Source of the DNA: Flavobacterium turcicum
GTDB taxonomy: Bacteria > Bacteroidota > Bacteroidia > Flavobacteriales > Flavobacteriaceae
DNA length: 64,000 nucleotides
Assembly: GCF_011365745.1 (NCBI RefSeq)
Contig: NZ_JAAOBY010000005.1
Span: 1 to 64,000, forward strand
Direction: 5' to 3'
Shown: in pieces, positions 26,339 through 33,931 of the stretch
Layout: the number at the start of each line of letters is the position of its first letter
Position numbering within the stretch: position 1 is the stretch's first letter
Translations under genes and position numbers: made by a program
The notes under the pieces: generated by a model
What the model was told of the DNA's origin: nothing
What the model saw: only the letters and a program-made list of their open reading frames with translations
Database searches by the model: none

Positions 26339-27487
26339 ATGAGAATAGCTTTTTTAACGCCAGAATATCCACATCAAAAAACCGGAAGTTCGGGAGGAAT
26401 AGGTACCAGTATCAAAAATCTGGCAACGGGACTGTTGGCTGAAGGATGCGCTGTTCGTGTTTTAGTTTATGCTCAAAAAGAAGAGGGAATATTTTTTGAT
26501 AATGGCATTTGCATTCAGCAAATCAAAAACGTGAAATTTAAGGGCTTGTCCTGGTATCTTACTCGAAAAAAACTGGAAAACATTATTAATACTTTACATG
26601 ATAATAAAGAAATTGATGTGGTAGAAGCTCCTGACTGGACAGGAATTACGTCATTTATATCTCCTGAAAAATGTCCGGTTGTGATTCGATTAAATGGGTC
26701 TGATACTTATTTTTGTCATTTGGATCAGCGCCGTGTAAAATGGGTCAATCGGTTTCATGAAAAACGAGCATTGAAATATGCTGATGGTTTGCTTTCTGTA
26801 AGTCAGTTTACCGCTGATATGACCAATGCAGTGTTTGGTTTGGATAAAATTTTTTCGATTATTCCTAATTCTATTAATATGGATGCCTTTAGCAATAGCA
26901 ATGATAATATTCATAATAAAACAAACACCATTCTGTATTTTGGAAGTTTAATCCGAAAGAAAGGATTATTGGAACTGCCATTTATTTTTAATGCGGTTGT
27001 TGATGAAAATCCAGAAGCGAAATTAATTTTGGTAGGGAAAGATGTTCCGGATATTATTTCGGGGCATTCTTCGACATGGCAGATGATGCAAGGTTTATTT
27101 TCTCAAGATGCCTTATTGAATGTGACTTATTTAGGGGCTGTGCCGTATGGTGAAATAAAAAATCAAATTAGCAGAGCGACCGTTTGTGTATTTCCTACTT
27201 TTGCTGAAGCCTTACCCGTTTCCTGGATTGAAGCCATGGCATTGGAAAAATCTATCGTAGCCTCGAATATTGGATGGGCACTGGAAGTTATTGATGATGG
27301 TGTCAATGGTTTTTTAGTACATCCAAAAGATCATTTAAACTATGCTGCTAAAATTATTCATTTGATGGAAGATGGTGATTTACAAAAAGAATTTGGATTA
27401 GCGGCAAAAAAGAAAGTTAGCGACAAATTCAGTATCAAAAAAGTGGCACAACAGAGTTTAGTTTTTTATCAATCTTTAATTCAGTAA
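26339..27487 (+). CDS. GT4 glycosyltransferase
   Basis: A 382-residue GT-B enzyme. I prefer the ATG at 26339 to the TTG at 26330, which would overlap the preceding stop. The N-terminal MRIAFLTPEYP and GSSGGIGTSIKNLA loop bind the acceptor side. The donor domain starts near TILYFGSLIRKKGLLEL and contains FPTFAEALPVSWIEAMALEK, the EX7E motif of GT4 enzymes. The specificity is unknown. It is followed by a TTG-started gene after 3 bp. Confidence 0.92.
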   Translation: MRIAFLTPEYPHQKTGSSGGIGTSIKNLATGLLAEGCAVRVLVYAQKEEGIFFDNGICIQQIKNVKFKGLSWYLTRKKLENIINTLHDNKEIDVVEAPDWTGITSFISPEKCPVVIRLNGSDTYFCHLDQRRVKWVNRFHEKRALKYADGLLSVSQFTADMTNAVFGLDKIFSIIPNSINMDAFSNSNDNIHNKTNTILYFGSLIRKKGLLELPFIFNAVVDENPEAKLILVGKDVPDIISGHSSTWQMMQGLFSQDALLNVTYLGAVPYGEIKNQISRATVCVFPTFAEALPVSWIEAMALEKSIVASNIGWALEVIDDGVNGFLVHPKDHLNYAAKIIHLMEDGDLQKEFGLAAKKKVSDKFSIKKVAQQSLVFYQSLIQ

Positions 27488-27490
27488 CTT

Positions 27491-29035
27491 TTGATTGTAG
27501 TCTATCATTTTGATAATAAAATTACCGATGTAGTAAGCATGGATAATCAAAAAATTAAATTTGATTGTACAGGTACAATTTCGGGAGGCTTAGTTCAGTT
27601 AGCGGCTGTATTTCCTGATGAGAAAATAGTATGGTGTCATTCATCTTACAGGGAACATCTTGCTATTGAAAAGATTAATACGCTTCATCATCACAATAAA
27701 ATGATGCTTTCTTTTCGACCGAATTCAGGTAATTTTTTTGAGCATTCTATTGGATATGCAGAAGAATCTTTATTCATTAACGTGAACAAAAAGGTGTCCT
27801 ATCCTACTTGGCAGATGAGTAGTTCTGTTGGAGTTATTCATGCGTCTGTTTTAAATGCGATTGGTGATAAAATAGCTTTCGATATCGATTTGGATTATTA
27901 TTTGAGTTCACTAGCTAAATTATGCATGCCATTAGGTTTACTTTGTTATTCCGAGCCACAGTTATTAAAGCGGGAAGTACATGTCGATTCACTAATTCAG
28001 ACATCAAATGTTAAGCTTTTCCGTTTTGTAAAGCAACATTATAAAACGCGATGGGTATTTTTATTAGCATTGAATTTACTTATTTACGAACGTAAAATTG
28101 TGTTGTTACCTTTTGTAGCTGCATTTTTCTTTAAAAGAAGGCTCAATAATAGTGTAAATTTAAATGAAATCGTCGTTAAGTCATCAAGCATAACCAAAGA
28201 TAATGGAACTTTAGATGTTATAATTCCAACAATTGGGAGAAAGGCCTATTTATATGATGTGCTAAAAGATTTTGGAAAGCAAAGTGTTTTACCTCAGAAG
28301 ATAATTATCGTAGAACAAAATCCAGAGCCATCTAGTAAAAGCGAACTAGATTACTTAATAAATGAAAAGTGGCCTTTTCAAATTAAACATATTTTTACCC
28401 ATCAAGCGGGAGCTTGTAATGCCAGAAATGTGGCCCTGAGTCAAACTAAAAGTGAATGGGTATTCTTTGCCGATGATGATATCAGAATTAGTGAGGATTT
28501 TTTAGAAAAAAGTTTGAAATATATTGAAAAATTTGGAATAAAAGCAGTTTCATTTTGTTGTTTGCAGAAAAATGAAAAGCCCACTTTTAATAATGTTTTT
28601 CAATGGGGAAGTTTCGGTTCTGGTTGTAGTGTTGTCGCCAGCGATGTTTTAAAAAACTGCCATTTTAATCTTGGCTATGAATTTGGTTATGGGGAAGACA
28701 TTGATTTTGGAATGCAGTTGCGAAATCAAGGGTATGATGTTTTATTTTTGCCCCAACCTTCCATAATGCATTTAAAAGCGCCAGTTGGAGGCTTTAGAAC
28801 AAAACCAATATTAAAGTGGCATCATGAAGTCATTCAACCAAAGCCGTCGCCTACGGTGATGCTGTATTTAATTACGCATAACACCAAACAACAAATCTTG
28901 GGATATAAAACTGTTTTGTTTTTTAAGTTTTATAAACATCAAAAAATTAGGAATCCTTTTCGATATTTGCTAGTTTTTAGTAAGCAATGGCAACAGAGTG
29001 TTTATTGGGCTAATAAATTAAAAATACATTTATGA
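27491..29035 (+). CDS. Two-part protein with C-terminal GT2 glycosyltransferase domain (TTG start)
   Basis: A 514-residue protein. Residues about 238-470 are a GT2 domain: LDVIIPTIGRKAYL, IIVEQNPEP, AGACNARNVAL, metal site FFADDDIRI and GYGEDIDFGM as base region. Residues 1-230 have no family that I recognise; they contain VSMDNQ, GTISGGLVQLAAVFPDEKIVW and a hydrophobic stretch near 190-215 and may be a degenerate or separate glycan-binding module. The start is TTG at 27491, since no ATG lies nearby. It overlaps the next gene by 4 bp (ATGA). Confidence 0.83.
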   Translation: MIVVYHFDNKITDVVSMDNQKIKFDCTGTISGGLVQLAAVFPDEKIVWCHSSYREHLAIEKINTLHHHNKMMLSFRPNSGNFFEHSIGYAEESLFINVNKKVSYPTWQMSSSVGVIHASVLNAIGDKIAFDIDLDYYLSSLAKLCMPLGLLCYSEPQLLKREVHVDSLIQTSNVKLFRFVKQHYKTRWVFLLALNLLIYERKIVLLPFVAAFFFKRRLNNSVNLNEIVVKSSSITKDNGTLDVIIPTIGRKAYLYDVLKDFGKQSVLPQKIIIVEQNPEPSSKSELDYLINEKWPFQIKHIFTHQAGACNARNVALSQTKSEWVFFADDDIRISEDFLEKSLKYIEKFGIKAVSFCCLQKNEKPTFNNVFQWGSFGSGCSVVASDVLKNCHFNLGYEFGYGEDIDFGMQLRNQGYDVLFLPQPSIMHLKAPVGGFRTKPILKWHHEVIQPKPSPTVMLYLITHNTKQQILGYKTVLFFKFYKHQKIRNPFRYLLVFSKQWQQSVYWANKLKIHL

Positions 29036-30024
29036 AATTTGCACTTATCATTTGTACCTACATGCGGCCTAAAGCTCTTTTGCAATTGCTTCAATCAGTA
29101 GCAGAGCAAACTGTAGTACCTACTGAAATTATTATTGTTGACGGGTCACTCAATGACCAAACACAGCAAGCATTGCAGCAAAACGAGCTAAAACAATTGA
29201 GTTACTTTATGGTTTCGGCTCAAGATCGCGGCTTGACCAAACAGCGCAATTATGGTATTGCTCGCGTCAGTCAAGAGATGGAGGTAGTTTGCTTTTTAGA
29301 CGATGATATTGTTTTAAAAAAAGACTATTTTGACCAATTACTTAAGACATATAATGAATTTCCTGATGCTTTGGGTGTGGGGGGAGCCATTTGTAACGAA
29401 GACAAATTTGAATTTGTAGGCTATGATTATCAACCAAAGCTGTCAGAATTTTATTTTGATGGGTACAAACAAATGGATGGCAGTAGGTTCGTGCTCCGCA
29501 AAAAAATAGGTTTGGATAGCGATTGCCCTCCGGGTTATTCCTCATTATATTCGCATGGACGAAGTGTGGGTTTTTTGCCTTTGAGCGGAAAAACGTATCC
29601 TGTTGAAATGCTCATGGGTGGTGTAGCCTCCTTTAAAAAAGAAGTTTTTGAGCAGTTGCAATTTTCAACTTATTTTGAAGGCTATGGTTTGTATGAAGAT
29701 GCCGATTTTAGTTTGCGCGTTTCAAAATTAGGAAATCTGTATCTGAACACTGCTGCACAGTTGTTTCATTATCACGATGCAGCAGGCAGGCCCAATCAGT
29801 ACCATTATGGGAAAATGGTGGTGCGGAACGGCTGGTACGTATGGCGTGTAAAAAATCCAAATCCTACTTTTCTACACCGGTACAAATGGAATGCTATAAC
29901 TTTGTTACTTACTTTAATTCGATACACGAATGTAGTGACCACGTCAAAACGAAAAGAAGCTTTAACCGAAGCAATAGGAAGAACAGTGGGATGGTGGAGT
30001 TTGTTAATCAATAAACCTAAATAA
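29032..30024 (+). CDS. GT2 glycosyltransferase
   Basis: A 330-residue GT-A protein: KFALIICTYMRPKAL, VDGSLND, GLTKQRNYGIA, metal site CFLDDDIVL and GLYEDADFSLRV. The C-terminal part with FHYHDAAGRPN is found in several flavobacterial relatives. Its codons are less AT-rich than those of the first half of the locus. It is the last intact gene before the pseudogene at 30072. Confidence 0.9.
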   Translation: MKFALIICTYMRPKALLQLLQSVAEQTVVPTEIIIVDGSLNDQTQQALQQNELKQLSYFMVSAQDRGLTKQRNYGIARVSQEMEVVCFLDDDIVLKKDYFDQLLKTYNEFPDALGVGGAICNEDKFEFVGYDYQPKLSEFYFDGYKQMDGSRFVLRKKIGLDSDCPPGYSSLYSHGRSVGFLPLSGKTYPVEMLMGGVASFKKEVFEQLQFSTYFEGYGLYEDADFSLRVSKLGNLYLNTAAQLFHYHDAAGRPNQYHYGKMVVRNGWYVWRVKNPNPTFLHRYKWNAITLLLTLIRYTNVVTTSKRKEALTEAIGRTVGWWSLLINKPK

Positions 30025-30071
30025 AGAAATGAAAATTTAATAATTCTTCGAGCTAATTTGGATACAATTTT

Positions 30072-31024
30072 ATGAAAAAAATACAAATACTAAACATACC
30101 GAATTATTATTCCTCTTATTACTTATTAGGATTGAAAGAACATTATGATCTAGTGGTAGAGCAAAGTGAGTTGTTTCGGAAGTATAATAACAAACCGTTA
30201 CTCATTTACAGATTGGAGGGAAAATTGTTGTAATTGATAATGATGATCCATCAGGAATTGATCAAGAATTATATAATCAAGCGACTTTATACTTTGTTAC
30301 CAACAAACTCAAAGATAGTGCTATATACAGTCAAGCTAAAATTAGGCCCTTATTTCCGCATTATCCTATAAATGCAGCAGGCTTGTACACTCGGGTTTTT
30401 GGTCTAGAGTTGTTAAAAAAATTACCTTTAAAAGAAGTATTGAGGCAACTTTATATTTTAAGTAAAAGACCTTTTTACAAATCGTTTGTACCCCAATTTT
30501 CAAAAGACAATTTTGTTTTTTTTTCATCTAATATTTGGAAAAAAGAACCTGAAACAAATTAGATAAGAGCTGCGTTTATTCGTTTTTGTAAAGCAGATTC
30601 ACGAATTCGTTTTGAAGGTGGTTTTATACCTCGGTCTGATGGAAATAATCAAGGTTTTGAGGATGTACTGAATACCAAGAAATATAGCCCTAAAGAATTT
30701 TCAAAATGGAGTGCGCAATCTAAAATTGCTTTGAATAATCCAGCTGTTTGTGGCGCAGTAAGTTGGCGTTTGGCAGAGTATCTAAATCAAGGTTTATTTG
30801 TGTTGTCATTTCCATTCAAAATAGAATTGCCTCAAATTACTACCAAAGACGAGTTCCTATGTTATGTTGAAAATATAACTGCATTTGAAGTGGTGCTGAA
30901 TACTATTTTGATTGATTCGCAATATCATGAAGTAATTGCGCAAGCTGGTAAAAAGTATTTTGAAACCTATTGTACCCCAAAAGCACAAATTCAATACATA
31001 GCGGACCAATTAGCATTAGCTTAA
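30072..31024 (+). pseudogene. Broken glycosyltransferase gene (frameshift plus internal stop)
   Basis: From the ATG at 30072 the reading frame gives MKKIQILNIPNYYSSYYLLG and stops at TAA 30231-30233. A second frame continues in sense from about 30212 (IGGKIVVIDNDDPSG) to TAA 31022-31024, interrupted only by TAG at 30560-30562. The joined product would be about 315 residues and contains CGAVSWRLAEYLNQGLFVLS, which resembles the donor-binding end of GT1/exostosin-like transferases. A frameshift near 30200-30215 and a nonsense mutation together show decay. Each could be a sequencing error, but both are unlikely to be. Confidence 0.85.
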
Positions 31025-31049
31025 AAAAAAGACTACTATCGTATTTTTT

Positions 31050-31960
31050 GGGTAGATCATTAATAAAGTTCGCGCTACACTTTTAAAATAAAGCTTACGT
31101 ATTATTTTAAAAAGCATTCGAACTGACGGCTACCACCGAGCAACTGTATTCCCCTCACTTGGTGTGCTTTTTATTTATTGTAGCGCAATAACGATGACAA
31201 CTGCCACGTCACTTCGAGTGTTTTTGCGCACAGAAACGGAGCAAAAATGTATGGAGAAGTCGTCTTGCTTGCAATACTGTTCTCGATACATTTTTTAAAA
31301 TAAAGCTATCGCATTATTTTAAAAAACACTCGAACTGACGGCTGACACTTAGCAACTGTATTCTCCACTACAAGTGCTTTTTATTAATTGTAGCGCAATA
31401 ACGATGACAACTGCCACGTCACTTCGGGTGCTTTTATGCAGCGCAGCGAAACAAAAGTGTATCAAGAAGTCGTTTTGTTTGCAGAGCTGTTCTCGATACA
31501 TTTTTTAAAATAAAGCTATCGCATTATTTTAAAAAACACTCGAACTGACGGCTGAACCTTAGCAAGTGTATTCTCCACCACGAGTGCTTTTTATTTATTG
31601 TCGTGCAATTACGATGACAACTGCCACGTCACTTCGAGTGCTTTTGTGCAGCACAGCGAAACAAAAGTGTATCAAGAAGTCGAACTGACGGCTGACACTT
31701 AGCAACTGTATTCCCCACTACGAGTACTTTTTATTTATTGTAGCGTAATAAGGATGACAACTGCCACGTCACTTCGAGTGCTTTTGTGTAGCGTAACGAA
31801 AGAAGTTCTCGATACACTTTTAAAAATAAAGCTTATCCATTATTTTAAAAAGAAGTCGAACTGTCGTAACCCTATTCCCGTCACTTCGAGTGTTTTTGCG
31901 CAGAGAAAAGGAGCAAAAATGTATCGAGAAGCACAGCTTTGCTTACTTTTTTTTATACGA
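31050..31960 (+). repeat. Family A structured repeat array 2
   Basis: Units: a partial one ending 31129, full ones at 31207-31341 and 31417-31551, an internally deleted one at 31627-31691, a shortened one at 31767-31870 and a partial one from 31879. The period of the full units is 210 bp. Outer arms CGTCACTTCGAGTGTTTTT (31207-31225) and complement (31321-31340) enclose hairpins at 31221-31247, 31243-31295 and 31291-31326. The design equals that of the array at 894-1480, but stem sequences differ by paired changes. No gene is visible between 31025 and 32039. Confidence 0.92.
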
Positions 31961-31992
31961 TAAGTAGCTAGTTATTTAATGTTAAAAACAAA

Positions 31993-32019
31993 AAAAACAC
32001 CCGGCTATTGGGTGTTTTT
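31993..32019. terminator. Bidirectional terminator
   Basis: AAAAACACCC (31993-32002) pairs with GGGTGTTTTT (32010-32019) around a 7-base loop. T-runs occur on both strands. It probably ends the minus-strand transcript of the gene at 32040 and may also stop transcripts coming from the repeat array. Confidence 0.8.
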
Positions 32020-32039
32020 CTAAATTGGAATCGAAAATT

Positions 32040-32789
32040 TTAAAGCACTTCAACGATATTCAACGTATTGTAAGAGCCACTTTTTAAGGAGTATGACACT
32101 CCGTTTACTTCCTGAAAAAATTCAATCAAAAGTAGATGTAAATGAATACCAGATCCAGTAGGCACTGCTTCTGGAATCATGTCAAAAGTTACCTCGGTGG
32201 ATTGAATGGGGTAGCTGTTACGTGGACTATAGCTTTTTGTATATTGGCCAGTAGCCAAATCAACTACTACAAATGCAGTTCGCATACTAAAATGCGTCGC
32301 AGTTGCTGGTTTGCTCAATTGTTCTTCGGGAACAAAATCACTCATAGTTACCGTGCCAGTTGCTGGATCGAGCGTGTAGTTAGCATGCAAAACAGAAGCC
32401 ATTGGTGCTTGTATGTTAAAGTCAAATCCTTTAAGTCGTTGTTTTCCCTCGATACTGCTCAGGCCTACTTGCACTTTGCGCTTGCCTCGCTCGGAGGTGG
32501 CATCTAAGTTTTTGATGCTGTTCATGAGTTGTAACATACGGCTCGATAATTTTGAATCTTTGGCGTTGTTCAGTATCAAACCAACCGCGTCGCGAATGAG
32601 CTTACCCGCTTTTGCATTCTGACCAAACTCGCTCAAATTTTCACGAGTACGCGCAAAGGCAGGATCCGTCATTATTCTTTTCTTGTTGACACCCCCTTTG
32701 GTTCGAACTAAATGACCGTCTTTACTTTTGTAGAACGTTAGTCCGTCTAATGTTCCTTCCAATTTAATAATTCCTGATAATTTTCCCAT
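32040..32789 (-). CDS. Conserved Bacteroidota protein of unknown function
   Basis: A 249-residue protein. The N-terminus (GKLSGIIKLEGTLDGLTFYKSKDGHLVRTKGG) and PAFARTRENLSEFG are characteristic of a family seen repeatedly in flavobacteria as hypothetical proteins of about 250 residues; no function is known to me. No signal peptide or membrane segment is visible. The middle contains positively charged helices (about 45-110) and the rest looks beta-rich. It stands alone with its own promoter and terminator between the repeat array and the second glycan gene block. Confidence 0.8.
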   Translation of the reverse strand: MGKLSGIIKLEGTLDGLTFYKSKDGHLVRTKGGVNKKRIMTDPAFARTRENLSEFGQNAKAGKLIRDAVGLILNNAKDSKLSSRMLQLMNSIKNLDATSERGKRKVQVGLSSIEGKQRLKGFDFNIQAPMASVLHANYTLDPATGTVTMSDFVPEEQLSKPATATHFSMRTAFVVVDLATGQYTKSYSPRNSYPIQSTEVTFDMIPEAVPTGSGIHLHLLLIEFFQEVNGVSYSLKSGSYNTLNIVEVL

Positions 32790-32817
32790 TGTTGTTTGTT
32801 TAAGGGTTAATAATGAT

Positions 32818-32849
32818 CAAAACTACAGCGGTTTTGTTTGATAGCCAAC
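32818..32849 (-). promoter_or_regulatory. Promoter candidate of the gene at 32040-32789
   Basis: Read on the minus strand, TTG (32847-32849) is followed after 21 bp by TAGTTTTG (32818-32825), matching TTG / TAnnTTTG. The start codon lies about 28 bp further on. Confidence 0.5.
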
Positions 32850-33083
32850 AACTTGGTGCTGGGTTTGGCGTTTGTTATAATTGTTGGCGCAATAGTGTAA
32901 AAAGCTTGTTTTGTCTTAGACATAGCATAAAGAACAGAAACGAATACAGTAGACTAAAAACGATAAAATAAGTGCATAAATACCGTTTTGTTCACTTTTT
33001 ACCGAAAACATATTTTAAAAAAGGACTTTTAATAGTTAAAGAGTGTTATTTCCATACAGTTAATAATTCAATTTTAACTAGGG

Positions 33084-33132
33084 ACATACTCCATACATAC
33101 TCGGTACATACCCTATACATAATGCATACATG
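33084..33132. repeat. Five degenerate 11-bp direct repeats
   Basis: The word ACATA (last copy ACATG) starts at 33084, 33095, 33106, 33117 and 33128, exactly 11 bp apart; the wider unit is TACATACYCCA-like. Phased on one DNA face, this might be an operator. The rest of 32790-33571 is AT-rich non-coding DNA with no gene that I can see, apart from the promoter candidates listed. Confidence 0.6.
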
Positions 33133-33530
33133 ATTGCAACTTTAAAAGAATTGTTATGACGTAAATAAATATGTCATTTTTAGATAGATATTTTGCTTGC
33201 CGAAAAATTTAAAAAGCTGTCTTTTTTATCTCGTGTAGAACTCTTTAACGGGTGAGTGGTGGTTGTAAAGTAATCCATATGATAAAATAACGACGCAGTA
33301 TTAGTTCGTAAAATTCTTATAATTTATAATAATTTAAAATTTTAGAAATTTTTTTATTAACAATAAAACAATGTATAAATATTGTTAAAATATTTTTTTT
33401 TAGTATTTCAACTGATAAATAATTCCTTTGGTCGATTATATGTGATTTAGACTTAATTACTTTACTGTAAGAGATTAACCTGTAAGGAAACCTGTCAATA
33501 AGTTCGTGAGTACCTATAAAAAATGTTTCT

Positions 33531-33538
33531 TATGTTTG
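33531..33538 (+). promoter_or_regulatory. Possible -7 box for the small gene at 33572
   Basis: TATGTTTG matches TAnnTTTG and lies 33 bp before the ATG. No good -33 element is visible. Confidence 0.4.
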
Positions 33539-33571
33539 TAAATGTAATAACTGTAGATAGCTCAAAACCAT

Positions 33572-33784
33572 ATGAATAGAATTGTATTATACCCAAGCGA
33601 TATTGTCTTACTCACCGATAAAAGTGAGAGCTACGCGCGTAAGGAAATACAAAATTTGAAGAAGGCTTTACAAAAAGAACAACATCAAAAAGTGACTATT
33701 AAAGAATATTGCACCTACTATGGTTTTGATTATCAAGAAGTGGTTGCTGTTTTGTCCCGATCCAAAGTACAACATGCCTCTTAG
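33572..33784 (+). CDS. Small conserved protein, unknown function
   Basis: A 70-residue, charged, mostly helical protein: YPSDIVLLTDKSESYARKEIQ, then KVTIKEYCTYYGFDYQEVVAVL. The pattern of two helix pairs suggests a small helix-turn-helix-like or adaptor protein, and similar short proteins occur in other flavobacteria, but I cannot name a family. It precedes the GT4-GT4 gene by 147 bp. The 11-bp repeats at 33084 lie about 440 bp upstream. Confidence 0.65.
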   Translation: MNRIVLYPSDIVLLTDKSESYARKEIQNLKKALQKEQHQKVTIKEYCTYYGFDYQEVVAVLSRSKVQHAS

Positions 33785-33931
33785 TGACCTAAAGCGTTGG
33801 AATTCCGTTGCCGGTATTTGATAGATTCGTTGCCAATCCCTCTTTATTAATTATATTTACAATTTGTATGCTAATTACTGTACTATAGATTTTATCGCAG
33901 GCGCTGGTGGAATCTTATTTAAACGAGGGTT

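Noticed and set aside
31754..31963. Plus-strand 69-residue reading frame
   Set aside because: It lies wholly in the family A array.
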